NCBI GenBank assembly: GCA_008694505.1
Contig: VZDJ01007749.1
Span: forward strand, 4,182,941 to 4,246,940
DNA length: 64,000 bases
Source: Cyanoderma ruficeps
Lineage: Eukaryota > Chordata > Aves > Passeriformes > Timaliidae
Direction: 5' to 3'
Shown one piece after another: positions 47,501 to 61,372 of the stretch (within the stretch, counting starts at the first letter, position 1; each line of letters opens with the position of its first letter). The translations under genes and the position numbers were made by a program. The notes beneath the pieces were generated by a model. The model ran no database searches and was not told the DNA's origin. It saw only the letters and a list, made by a program, of their open reading frames with translations.

Positions 47501-50500
47501 AAATTACCAGCTAATATTGGATGACTTACTTTGCCCTTAATTTATCATGTGCCAATTCCTGTTCTTTTAAAGGCTGTAAGATGACTGCTCTTCAAGGGTT
47601 GTTTTGAAAGGGAGTATATTTGGATTCTTGCCATAGAATACATTTAACAGTTTTTGTGAGAAGTCACAAGTCTTGTTGCACAATAAATAAGATGGACTGT
47701 TTTCAGAAACCACCTGAATATATCTTATCTGAATATTGGAAGAGTTGTAGACTGTCATCGTTTGTCTGTCTGTGCCTTCCAGTTTGTCACCAGCCCAAAC
47801 TTTATTCTCTTTCAGCCTTGATGTCTTAGCCCATTCTTGTTGATTGTTTTTTTTTTCTTTGACACATATTTGTCCAGTGCCAGTTTCATTCCAATGGATT
47901 GTCTTTTTGTTCTGTTTTTAACAAAATATTCTGTTAATTGCACATTACAAGGCATGTATATTTACTTCATTTATTGCTGCAGCTGTAGTTGATCTGAGCA
48001 TAGCTGATACTGTTTTGGAAGACAACTTCTGTTTTGGAAGAGACGAGTAGAATTTTTCTGAATTAAAATGAAGTGTCACGGAGCTACTGGTAGATGTGGA
48101 AAGGGAAAAATCTATATAAAAGAAGTGGTGACAAGTTGCATTTGGCTTCGTCTCAGTGTCACTATGGTTTGTAGAAAGCTAAGGAGGGGGCGTGCTGTGC
48201 TTAAAATAAGATTGTCTGTATGTTAGAGGAGTAAGAGCGCTTTAGAGCACATGTTCAGGATTCCCCTAGATTCAGTGAGAGTGTGTAAATGTATTTAAAG
48301 GCATCCAGAGAGGGATCCTGTCTGCCTGAATTAGAGGCTTTCTGGCATGTGCCTTCTCAGCCTTCAGGGGAGCACAGTTCAGCTTTTGCGTGGTGCACCT
48401 GTCAGTTTGCCTCATACAAGGTTTGGGGTTGATGCTATTGTAGCTTGAGCACCCAAAGGTGACCCTAAAGCTGTAGTTCAAAGTATTTTTTTCCTTGTTC
48501 ATTTGAGGGGGGAGTTATTGCAGGGAAGCTACAGCTGCATCATGTTTCAGTGTTTAAATGTACCTCAGCCAGTAGGGAAGGAAGGCAGTGTTTCAGTTCC
48601 AGTTCCAGTCACTTGTGGCTAGACCACAGCACCCAGGCTCCGAGATAAAGGACATTCTGTATTGCTTCTGCTTCACCATTTTTGGGAAAAGAGCACTATG
48701 TTTTCTTTCTCCTGTGGTCAGCTTTGTAGTAGGAACATACTTTTCCAAATGTTAAGTTAAGAAGCAGCATAACACGAATTGTCGTTCCAAAATCCTAAGT
48801 TTTCCTTTTTATTCTTTCCCCTTTTAAAATCTAACTGCTACAGAACAAAAACCAGGCAAGCTGCTTTTCAGTTAATCATATATTTAAAGGTGCACCACTG
48901 TCATTGTGCTTTGTATGTGGTGTGGGAAGATCTTTCCTTTAGACAGAGATATGGGCATTTTGAGCCCTTTTTTTCTGTCTTGGTGGATGCACTTCGAGCC
49001 CTGGTACACTTGCTCAAATTCATACAGTGCAGAATGGAGAAAGAACGCCTTCAACAGAGGTAACAGAGAGAATACCTTCAATAACGTCCAAATCCTTAAT
49101 CCTTACCTCCATGCTCTTTGGAGAAAGGAAACAAACAGGATAGAGGTTATGCTTTCAACAGTGTTTCTATGTCACTCTTCATCAGCACTGCATCTTCTCT
49201 GAAGTTTTCTTTGCCCCTGATGAGTCATTACTGTTGTCTTTTTCAGACCCTAAGCTTGGAAGCTTGTACATCCCACACCTTGACTGAATTTGAGATCTCT
49301 TTGTGTAAAAACTTCCTTTTAATCACATTAAAAAAAGACAGAGCCTTAATGCTAGTGTTGGGTACTCTGTCATCCATGATGAAGTTCCTGGCATTCTGTT
49401 TGTAGTCAGTGTGGAAGTGGTGCTGTCCCTGGGGCTGGTTATGGTGTAATTATAAAGGTGGCAAAAAGGTGACTGGACTTGGCTAATTTGTGCAGAATGA
49501 TGCAAATCGTGTAGCCGATGTAGGCAGGGAAATTCAAGACAGGTTTTATGGGCAAATGATTATGATTTTTCTGATCATATTTTCTGACTACTTTGTTAAA
49601 AGTAGTCTGGAACCTGAGAAAGCAGTACTTCCATTCAGTCAGACAGTAGATTTGCAATGCCATAGGGAAATTGTCTACAGGACCTTCTTAACGATGGTCT
49701 TTGAATTTTGAGGGGCTAGTTTTTTTCATATCACTTTATCTGATATGGAAAGGAATTGGCACAGCCTTATATTTTATTTCTGCAGTGTTTTGTGGCTGTA
49801 TCAGTCCCTGTGTTTGATTCTAATCATATTCCTGATAATTGCTATCTCCATTCTTTAGCTGCAGAATGTGGGTGCAGTTGATAAGTGCTTCTCAGGAGCT
49901 CTGAGACTTCCTTAGTCTCAGAACTGTAATATGTGATGGGCTTTGGAGAATTTATGTAAAATATAATGTGTAATATTAAAAGCCATAAACTTAAGAGTTT
50001 AACCTGGATCTCTGTCTTAACTTTCTCTGTTGATAGACTTGGAGGCACAAAGGATCTTTATAACCAGTGAATTTGTGGAGTAACCAGTGGGTGATGCTCA
50101 GAAAAAACAGTGAGAGGCCAGGTCATGGCCTCTGTACCCCAGGGCCATGGGGGAGTCAAACAAGATGATATGGAAGAACTAGGCCTGTATTGTGCATCAA
50201 AGCTGTTTAATTTATTTTAATCTGCACAAAAATCACCTTTTAATCAGAGCTTTATAAGAAAGGTTGTGCATTGTTGCTGCCTCCCTAGTTCTGTGAGAAG
50301 GATCTAACCTACAAATACACCCATGTTTACCACCCTGAGTGAAGATATTTAGACTGTCTATATTTTGGTTATGGGTTTTGGTTTTTTTTCTGGATATGAG
50401 CTCATTTCTGGTAAATATATGAGAAGTGGAACAGGGACAGAATCCAAAAGGAATCTGAAATGGTTCAAATGTCTTGGCACATCTTTTAGAGGATGGTCTG

Positions 50501-52294
50501 TGTCATGTTCTGATGTGTGCAGATGAAGTCAATGTTTGTAGCTGTTGTGAACTTCCTAAGTGATTTTCATTTGTGGGGAAACAGTAAATCTTGTACTGAA
50601 AAGAAACCTTCAAGTTGAAAATTTCTGTTCTTAAGAACAAAAGCAAAATCTTCCTAATCATACTTTGCTGTTATCAACGAGCTGTGTGAAGTATTCACCT
50701 AATTTTTGACTTCTTCTGAAGTAAGGGCAAATTGCATCCTTTCTTCTGTGCCGTCTTCGCTGTTGATCTCATGCAGTTGTAACAATGTGATGCAGTAATC
50801 ATGTCCATGTTGATATGTTATAAACAAAATACTGTTTTAAGGAGCACCTATGAAATTTGATTAATTCAAAATCTAAATATATGAAGTTTTTTTAAATCAA
50901 TGGAAATGTCAATTGCCATGTAGTGGAGAAGAGGCGATGTGTGTTTTTTTGGATGGAATTTATTCTAGCTCTTGTCTACATGCAAAAGGGATTTACTTCA
51001 CTAGACTTGCATACAACTTCTGGGTTTAACAAGTACTGAATCATTGCCTAATTAATAATATTTACAAGTCACTCTGTATGCTCAGATATGACTGCTGTAT
51101 CGTGGAAAATGTGTTAACTAAATGGAGCATTTTTTAATTGTTTCTAAGATAAATTGCTGTTTTCTAGCTGTTCAAACAAAAGACAGTTTTTCTGTTACAT
51201 GTAGTCACTTTCTAATGAAACATTTGAAGAAATTGATTTTTTTAGTAGTGTTTTTTTTTAGAAATCTTTTGGGCATGTACAGATAGATGGATAGTTATGT
51301 AAGAACAGAAAATGGTCCAATATAAAAATAAAGTGCTTAAATGTGAAAAATAGGTGGTTTTAAGTAAGACTTAATATAGTAATAGCTGCTGATCTGCAGT
51401 TCATTCAGGTAAAATGGGACTTTCACTCTTTTAAAATACAGATATACATGTAAGACAGACTATCAGCTGGATTTTTAAATATGTTTTGTTTCATTATTTC
51501 TGAAGGATTGCAATCAAAAATTATGGAATTAAAATCTGGGTCGTTTATGAATATATTTTGGTATTGGAAATTGAATGGTGGATAAAAAAAATGGAGGAAG
51601 ATTTTGGAATGCTAAAAAAGATATATTATTTTTAGTTCAGAAAAGCTATTCCGTAGTGGTGAAATTTAACTCCAAATGCTCCATGTTCCTGATCAGTTTC
51701 TTTTTCAGGAAGGCATGGCCGTGCTTAATTTGGTTTCTGGAGTTATTCTTGCATCGCGAATGGATGCTGGAGGCACAACTTTCCATAAACAGATTGCAGC
51801 CAAGTGGAATTTGATGGTGGGGGTCCGGATAGGAAGTAATTAAATGTTTTAGGTTTCACTCACTTGGGTTCATTTTAATGGATGTCTTTGGTTTTGGAAG
51901 CCTGGCCCACAGCATCAATAGATAATATTGAATGAATTGCTATTTCCAAAGTGAGAAAAGAGTCGGGTTTTTTGGTGGTATGATGTTTGATGAGCCTAAT
52001 GTAAAGGAAACTGAAGTGCCTGCCCACTGACCTTATTTTCTAAATCAAAGCTAATGCTAATGTAAGGTCAATAAAGACACCAAATGACTGGGCTTTCTTT
52101 CAAAAATCCCATTTACATATTGTGATGGATACAAGCTTTTACACTGCAGTATGGCAAAGCCTTTATTTCAATTATCTTCTATTTATTGTATATATTAGAA
52201 AGGGCACATGGTGGTCTGCTCCCCATGGCTGCAGGGCAATCCCAGCACCTCCTCCCTTCTTCCTTCCCTGACCCAGGTGCTGGAGGGGCTGGGG

Positions 52295-52322
52295 TTTTTT
52301 TTGTTTTGTTTTGTTTTGTTTT
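52295..52322 (+). repeat. T8 plus (GTTTT)4 microsatellite
   Basis: Eight T precede four perfect GTTTT units in intron 1. The surrounding 52,200-52,455 is unusually GC-rich for the intron, which gives overlapping 80-codon ORFs on both strands without family resemblance. Confidence 0.85.
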
Positions 52323-55300
52323 CCTCACTTCTCTCTGAATTTGTGTTTTGCCCTTCCATTGCACAGTTCCCCTCAGGTGCCACCAGCATTGTGGCTGAGG
52401 GGCTGGGCAGTGCCCCCACTCCTGACCCCTCCACACAGGCACCCAATGCTCCTTAATAGGTGAAATTGGTGAGGAGTGGTCAAGAATCTGGGTTAAAGTT
52501 GGTTTTGTTACATTGGTTTAATGATCCCTTCGTAAATTTATAATTAGGCAAGTAGAAGAGTGTAGGTCAAGACGACTAGCACTGAAATTACCTGGTGTTA
52601 AATTATCTGCATTCCCCATAGCCCTGTTTCTTGGCCCACAGTGCAGCAAAACTAGAATTGCAACAAAAATTTATTTTACTAATTCAAGCAACTGAAAGAT
52701 CCCCCCCCGTCTCCTTATGATGCCTTGCAGTTCTACTTGAAAATTGTTTATCTGCTGTGGAATCAACTTTGAACCTTTAGGTCTTAGGTCATTACATATT
52801 ACGATTAAAGTTTATCGTCATTCCCTTCAGCCTGACAGAGTGAGAGCAGGAAAGTTAATTTTTAGAGCTGTGAATGGGCTTCAGTTTGCCACACTGAGCT
52901 GAAATCTGTCCAGTAGAAAGGTTTGGTGTTGAGTCCAGTCTCTGGTGCCCAACTGTTCCTTGGAGGAGGTGAACAGCCTTTCTGCAGGGGGGATTTACCC
53001 AGTGCTGGTAGTCACCAAACTCTGTCCCCTCTCCACCGGCACTCTGCCACTGTCACCTGCACTCCTGCAGGCACAGGGCAGTCCTGGAGACCAGGCTTCC
53101 CCAGCTCCTGATGCTTGGATGGGTTTGTTATATCCAGTTACGCTCTGAAATGCACCTGTCTGGTCCCTGCTGCTGGCAGAGCCAGCGTCTGGAGGGCTGC
53201 TTTGCTATGCACTGGATTTGTGTCAAGCAATACAACGGGTGGTGTTCAGAGGCTGTCTTCTGTCTGGCCCAAGCAGCACCTGATGATTGTGAATCTGAGC
53301 AGTCATTAAGTACAGAGCCATTTTCATCCTCTGCATCCCTTTATGGGTGTCCTGCTGATAAACAGCAACGGAAGAGGAAATATTAAGCCACCATACTGCT
53401 GCTAGGACCATTTGCATGTTTGTCAGACTTTTTTCCTGACTGTTACCCAGACAGAGATAGTTTTTCTAACCTGGTATTTATGATACAGAAATACCTTAAA
53501 ATTTAGGATGTTATGTGTGGAAATTTCATTAGCTTTCTATTTTTCAGGCCTATGAGGGAGTTTTTCATGTGACCAGTTTGAGACTAAATAATAGTTCTGA
53601 TAGGTGTTAAGTAACTACCAGACCATTTCCTGTTTTTCTGTGAAGTATGTCAGCTGTATTTAAATCCCTTCAGGGCCAGTTTTTGGCATGTGAACTCTGT
53701 TGCTGGTTTGCCCACAAATTAGTCAAAATTAGCTTGCAGTGGCTGTGGTAGAAGTTAGTCTTTTCTCATTGGGAGCAAAGTACATAGGCTATAAAACGAC
53801 AACAACCACAAAATTCTCCTTCCCTCCTTCTGCTCAGTAACTGACTTTTAAACTTTATCTCTTTTAGATCAGGAAATGCTGAAAATGGATGTGAAAAGCT
53901 TCTAGACTTGTACACTAGTTAGTGATCCTTGCTTTATGATGGACGCAAAATTTTTATGCTCAGAAAGCCGAACTTACCTTTCCACCACCCGTCTTTAGAG
54001 ATAAAGAAGTATTCTGGAATTGTTAATTATAAAAAAGAGTTTTCTGTATTTACTGAAATCATTGTTTTGAAATACAAATTAGCACTTGCTCTGACAGCTA
54101 CTGTGTTCACGAATACCCTGCTGAGGAATAGCCTGCAGAACAATTTCTTCTGGTACAGTTGTTTTTAAGTAATCCTTGTCAACACTAGATGTCGAAAATG
54201 TGAAAGCTATGCCATGGTCTGAAACAGCTGTCAAGTGTAGTTTCTGGCACAGAGCCATCTTCAGATATTCTTGTATCCTGTGAACATAGAAAGTGAGGAG
54301 ATTGTTTTATTCTGTCTTGGTTGGATTTGTGGTCAGAAGGTAGAGGAAGAAAAGGTCCCAAGTTATAAATTCAAAGAAATTGGTTCAAGGAAAGTGTAAA
54401 TGAGCATCAATCAGTGGCTGCCTTTATTCACATCATGAAGTGCTTTCCTGAGTGTAAGGATGTACTTAACCACACGCTTTCCTGAATCTGGGTCAAGGCT
54501 CCTACTGCTCTTTGAATTTGGGCTAAAATAAGCTCTTCAGTTGGGATCATGGCAAAGTTTATAGCTACTACCCAGAAAGTATATTAAAAATAAAGAGGTT
54601 TAGGTGCTTTCTCTTTTTAATGATCCAGAAGGACGAGGTAAACAGCAGTTTGATTGAAATAGGAGAACAGCTGTAGTAGAGAATTCAAGGAGAATTTTAA
54701 GGGGAACAGGAAGGGAAGTTGATTCAGGGCACTGGCGTGTCTTTCTCTACATACTTGCAGTCTAATCCAAACTGAAATCTGTATTCCACTTAGCAGAATT
54801 TGATGTGCAAAACTGATTTTCATGGTAGATAGATGATGTCCTGCTGAGAACTGAGCTGATAAGAGAACATAGTAGTTTACATATGTGTATGGGATGCTTT
54901 CATGGACTTGAGTTTAGCAGGATAGTTACGGAATACTCCAGTAGAGGATGTGAAGTTTTGCATGTATTCCTTTCTTAAACTATACAAAATAATCTCTACC
55001 AGTAGGTAAATTATATTTATTTCTGGTTGTTACGGGGATTTCGCTCATCGTTTTCATTTTGCTTGAATTGTAGAAATTAGAAATGGCAAAAGTCTATTAG
55101 GATTAGGTCATCCAGTACATTTCCTTGCCAGTGAAGGAATTTCAGTGGTTTTTTTCTGCCTTTTGTTTTCTGAAGTTCTTTATTCTATCCTAACCTAATT
55201 AAGGTTATTGCCAAAGGGAAGCTGGATAAGGGCTTCTTTTGAAGCCTTTTGAGGAATTTTAGTGAATCAGAGCACTGTAACATCATACCAGATCCATGTG

Positions 55301-58300
55301 ATCTAGTCTGGGTTTATGTTAAATACATTGTGTATTTTACACAAATACATTGTAACATTTCATGTTCTTTCAAAAGAATGTTGTTGAAGGCAGTGCTACA
55401 GATCAGGTGCAAGTACTGTGTTTACATGATTAACAGAAATAAATTTCTGACCAGAAATGTTGTTTGCATGTTATCTTTGCTTAACCCTTTACCCACAGTC
55501 AGTTTTCTCTGAGTGATAACTAATACAACAAATTGTAAACAAATCTAAAGGTGGTTTCCATACTAAGGAAAAAAAAAAGAAATGCATAGACACCACATAT
55601 GTCATGTTGAAATTGAGCGGGGATTTTTAAGTACACTTGGAAGTGTTGTCTGGTATGGAATGCATCTGTTATGGGCTTTAACTGTCTATTCCAGGTAATG
55701 AGCTGTGAAATTGAATGGGACTGTTTAGGCTGATTTACTGGGTGAGTTGCAGAGGCAGAACTATTTTTAACTCTTCATTTACTGTAAGCAAAATTGCTTA
55801 TTTGCTGCTTATTTCAGGGGTCTTGTTTCTGAAAGGCAGTAAATAGCATTAGTTCAATAGCAGGAATATTGTTGCAAAAATTATGGTGCTGATGTTTATT
55901 TGTGTGACTAGTAGCGTGTGTTTTATGGAGAGGTGGAAGGAGTCAATCCAAGGGCATTTCTACTAGAGGCTTGTTTATTGATTTTTGTTAAAATTATGTT
56001 TTGGTAACACAACAGTTTTTGTATCCCAGAGTGTAAATGCTACTTTTATGCTGTGTTTTAGATACTTCTAGCTACTCAAAATGTGTTCAACTTGGTCTTT
56101 TCAGACGCCTATTTGCAGCCCTGTGTACTTTGCATACTAATATATGGAAAATATTTCCATATTCTGTGTTCTCCTCTCTCCTGCCTCTTTTATTTTTGCA
56201 TTATACCTTATGTGGTAATTGAGAACAGGGCAAAGATATCTGCAGTGTATCATTCTTGATTTGTCTTTAGTTTGAAATCTCAGCTTTTGTAATTATTGAG
56301 TGAACCCTTAAAGGGCATATTTTTATGGATGATTTATGTATGCTGCTAATTTGATACCAGCTAGTATTACTTTACTGTTTGTGTAGATCAAATCAGATCT
56401 TCAGATTGCAAGCGTACGGATTACGTAATTTCTGTTTATTCTACATGTATTAATCAAATCACGTAAACTGAAAGGCACCTGATGTTACACCTCATGGCCT
56501 GCAGAAGTCACTTCTGGCAGAAATAAAGCACAGCTGCTGTATTAACACATAGCCATTGCTCATCTCCAATTGTTCTTCTAATCTCTGCGGTTTTCCGCTT
56601 TCACTAAACCTAAGCGTTCTTTGTAGAAGCTCGTGGATTATTTGTGGCCTATGATATCACCGAGACTCGCTGACTTTTTTTAGTATTGGTTGACAGGTGA
56701 GTAAGTTCCTCTTGGTTTCCTCCTTCTTTGTCATAGGAAGTCACATTAAATTGATTCTGCGACTGAAGAGTAACAGTACAACCACAGGAAATCCTGTGGC
56801 TGAAACCAGTTTTGTTCTCTGCTTGCCTTTGGTAATGGCTTTGTATTTGCAGAATGCTGTCTTTGATTTAGGACTGCATTGGACTTCGACTTTAAAAAGG
56901 TGATGCTCTTTGCAATGTATGAAAAAACTGGCTAACTTTTTTTTGAGCAGAGGCATCTTGTGAAAAAAAAAATAGAAGTAAATAATATTGCTGATGAGGA
57001 TTAGTGAGGGAAAATTTGGCAGTGTAGGTCACTTCAGACAAAATGAAAGTTAAGTGTCAAATGTTAACACACCAAGGAAAAAGAAATACAGGATGAGTAT
57101 ACTACATTTGGAGGCTTTAAAAGGTAAGAGGTGCATGAAGGCATGTCGGACTTCTTGCTTGGTGTTCCATGAGCTGGTTCAGCTGCACAAGTCCTCATGG
57201 TTGTATGAAGTAAGGCTGTGTCAGGAAAGTGTAATCATCCTGAGAACACAGCACATTGAAATTGATTTAAACTAGTCTGCACTTTCATTTTTGGTCAAGA
57301 GTAGTTTATACCTTGTTTTCAAGCGCCTACTTCCGAGATGTAGCAATATGTAAGTTCCTCATTAATTTTTAGTTGGGACCTGCTCTTCTGTGATATGAGG
57401 CACAATAACATTGTTGAATGTCAGTCTCTTGAAAAAAAGAATTGAAAGTAATGTGAAGGTGGATGTTCAGATATAATGCAGATCATTTCCCGTCCATCCC
57501 CCTTTTTATTTGAAAGTACTTCAAAGGGCTTTATTAGCATGTTAAATAAAACTAGGGAAAGACAGATTTCATCAGAATGCATTTGCTTTCTTGCTTGCAC
57601 ATGCAGTTACTGTTAGGCCTTGGTTAATTTATAATAAATGTATCCCTGAGATAAAAGGTCAAAGGGAGGATAAAATGTTTCAAAAACGTCTCTCCTCTCC
57701 TAGTGGAGCGTGTGCACCAGGGGCTTTATGAAAGGGGATTACTGTGGCAAACAGGAGGCAAGCCATTGGTATTTCCAGACTGAGGCATGCCTGACTGGCA
57801 GAAGGGAAGGATGGCTGGAAAAACAGCCAGGATGAGGAAGGAGGGACAGGAAATGGTGAGGTGAGCACCCCCAAAGTACTGATATCCTTGAAGTCTTTAA
57901 CTCCTGTGTCCTGGGCAGCAACTCACCATCCAGTACAGCTTGTGTTTGTGTGCTCACTGGATGTGCACAGCTTTGGAGCTGCTTACCCAGCCTGCCTGGG
58001 AACCTGTGCTTTTGTGTCACTGTCCTGGGTCTGGGCCTGGTGCAGGTGTTGGTCCCTCGCTGTTGCAAGGGATGTGGATGGCTGCAGCAGTGTTCCTCAG
58101 TACTGATTGTTAGAATATACCTCCAAAGCCCCCTCAGGGCCTGCATCTCCTGGGAAGTTGTGTGGAGACTTGAACAAAGAGAGGAAGGAGGCAGCACCAG
58201 CAGGGACAAATTAGGATAGCAATACTAGGCATGGGAGTTTGTGGGAAGTTGATTTAATAGGAGTTTCAGTTTCCTTTTTATTTAAATTCGGTTCCTGTAA

Positions 58301-61279
58301 TTCTTTTTCTCTCTCTGAGAGGCCAGTACATACAGTGTCTCTTGGAACGAGTAGCAGTAGAATTGGAAAAAAGTAGTAGTTGAAAGATGATTGAGAATGA
58401 CTTTGCAGAATCTGGACTGAATTCACTTCATTTCCTTCCCTGCTTGAAGCATCAAGAACATTCTGTGATGTAATAATTTTTGTTGTCATTAGTAATAAAT
58501 TTGGGGAAAGACGCCTGCTGTTTGCAAAGGGATTTATGATGACCAATTATCTGGTTCAGAAGTCTGAGCCAGAGGTGGGAATGTGAGTGGCTGTGCTAAC
58601 CTGCTTGGGTCATCAGAGTGTCCATGAAATTTATCTAGAGGAGTAGTCTAGATTTGAGGTTTTGGTGAAAATTGCTTCTTTGAACTTGTTTCACAGCAAC
58701 AAGTAGGGATATTTTTTGACATTGCACTTTGTCTATGTTTTTTTGCAGTCTTCTGTGGAAAATAAAAGTTGGAAGAGAGAAAGAGCAAAGATTTATGTTT
58801 GCTTCTATGCAGTTCTAAGTGATAAAATAGCTAAATGAATTCCTGTCATCCAGCATAGCTTAAAGCTTCGGAGAATTATCTGCTCTTTGTGTAAAGTATT
58901 TCAGAGAAATTTTAAGACTATCCTAATTTAATTATAAAATATATTGTGTAGTCATAGGAGGGTTACATTTAACCCAGCAAAAAGAAACCCAAACAAAAAC
59001 CACCTTGATCATAGTGACCTTTAAAGGAGATCACCGAGCATGAAGCTTGTGAGACTTGGAAATGGATGAAACTGAGCTGGTTTATGTCAGCTGGAGATCT
59101 GGCTCAGTATTTAAACTGAATCAGTTTATTCTTGTGTTTCTTCTAATGCACATAGAAGCATTAACACTGTACAAGTGTGGGAGGGTGGAAACACCCGAAC
59201 TCCAGAACAGTACCTCTTCTCCCAGTCTTCTTTCCCCTCTCCTTCAAGGTTATTTAAGGATTTACTAGTTAGTGAGAAAAAATGTTGAATAAGCCCACTT
59301 TGTTCCAATCTATACCATCCTTTTGAAATGGCCTCATAAGGTGTTTTGTCACCCAGAACAGCAAGAATTAATATCTACACTGTATTTCTCATGCCTTTTA
59401 GTTGCTTTTGACCCACCCCAAAATTTTATAGCACTAAAAACGCATAGCAGCATGAGAAAATATGAAGTTGTGCAATTCTTTTGCTCACATGTATATCAGA
59501 AACAAAGATACTACTAAAATAGGGTTAGGCCTAAACACTTAATTTGTATTCAAAGAGGAAACGCCTTTTTTTCTCAGCAGTTACAAGTTGGGCGTAAGTG
59601 GATGAAAGGAGCAGAAGTAAAGCTCTGGTGGAAGGAAGAGAAATCATGTCTTGGCAGGACAGAGTGTGTGTCTGTAGCTATTCTTCAGAAGATGTTCATA
59701 AACCATAGATGTGGGCGTGGAGAGCAAACAGTGAGCGGTTCTTGACTATACATGGGATGAGAGTTGGGCTGAATTCCTAAACCAGATTTACTAATCTCTT
59801 CCAATATACTACGTGAGTGAGTGTTTTGAAAACTATCCAAACAATCTGAAAATAAGTTTATTCACATACATGCTACGAATTGAGAGGAATTGTGAGGAAA
59901 AGAGCATAAACTGGAGGTACCTAAAATCATGGGAAACCTTATTCAGCACTCTTTAGGATAAAGTTTTTTGAGAGTATTTTGGATCAAGAGGCTGAGGTCA
60001 CGTTGACTTCATATATTAATGAAGTTGCTAAATGTACCTTTTGTTTTTCAGTTCATAGTGTGATCTTCATAAGTGGGCTGGAGACCTGCAGTACCACTGT
60101 AGCTTTAAAGCAAACTTTTCATCTTTGTTTTTAAGCTAAATTTTAGCCTAAACTCAAATGAAGTGAATGTTGCATTTATGCAGTATTGAAACATGAAAGA
60201 AAATTTCTTTTTCAAACACGGTTTGAAAAACTGCCTTTTGCTTTGATTGTTTATGCACATACTTTAGAACCTTAACTCACCTGATCAAGTTGAAGTAGTA
60301 GGAGCTCTCAGTGTGAAAATAATGCTGGTTTAAAAGTACCTCTACATAGTTCTTACACATGGAAAAAGTGAAGCTATAGAAAATATGAAACTGTGGCAGT
60401 GTGAACAGTTTTCCTCACACCAAATTTGCACTGTGGCAATTTCTAAAAGTGTAAGATTTTTAATAAAAATTTATTCCAATCTGCTGTAAATACTATGTGT
60501 CCCTTAGCATTCTGTTCAAAGATGCTGATTTTTTCTTTTGGTGTGATTAGTATAGAAATAATAAGGTGGTCAAAAATGTTCAGTAATTTTGTGGAGATAG
60601 TTTGCTCTAAAACATTCAGCAAGGACAGGTGTTTTTTAAGCAAGCAGCTAATTTTCCTTCTAGGCTTAGCATTGAGTGTAAGCCTGTTGGTGATATGGCA
60701 TGCAGCAATGCAGATAATTAGTAAATCAGTATGTATATAGGATACATAGTAAACTGTATGTTATTAATAAGGAATTTAGTATATTTCTTATTAATGAGAA
60801 AGCAACTTGCTTTCTTCAGGGAAATGGAATCTGTTCCGTTGAAAGCATGGCTTCAGCTGATTTACCAGCATCAACTAAGGCTGCAGGATTTTAATTTCCA
60901 GAAGGAAACATTTTCTATTTATATTACCCTAAGGAGTACAGTATGTGAGATTATGTGGAATCAAGCATGTTTCCAATATTAAGCAATATTTAGTGGTGTT
61001 AATGTTTTGATTTTTTAAAAAAAAATTATTTTTTTAGTTTTTCCAAATTAAGTGTCTTGTAAGGTAAATACTGAAAATCGACTAGGTGAAGGACATGTTT
61101 ATATTGGAAACGTTCTTTTTAACTGGTGTAAATCTGTAGGTAGTGCCAGGACTTCTGCAGGAAAGTAGTACTTAATTATGCAACACACAGCTCTTAATGA
61201 AATCCCATGACTGAACCCCTGCAGAATCTGTAGGTTGTATTTATTTTAATTCATTGAATTCAATTATTCATCTAATTCT

Positions 61280-61372
61280 ATGTAGATATAGGTATACTAT
61301 ATTCATGCATATATGTATGCGTGTAGGTGGGTATATGGACGCATATATACGCACAGATATATGTATTTATAT
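61280..61372 (+). repeat. TATATG/GCATAT low-complexity stretch in intron 1
   Basis: Alternating purine-pyrimidine sequence (CATGCATATATGTATGCG, GACGCATATATACGCAC) covers about 90 bases. It is a degenerate dinucleotide-type repeat. Confidence 0.65.

Noticed and set aside
52200..52456. overlapping 82-87-codon ORFs on both strands
   Set aside because: They span a T8/(GTTTT)4 simple repeat and have Lys/Asn- or Phe-rich low-complexity centres. They are not genes.
57739..58209. 156-codon minus-strand ORF in intron 1
   Set aside because: It has no recognisable domain and overlaps plus-strand frames of 81 and 89 codons in a locally GC-richer patch. There is no supporting splice or promoter context.
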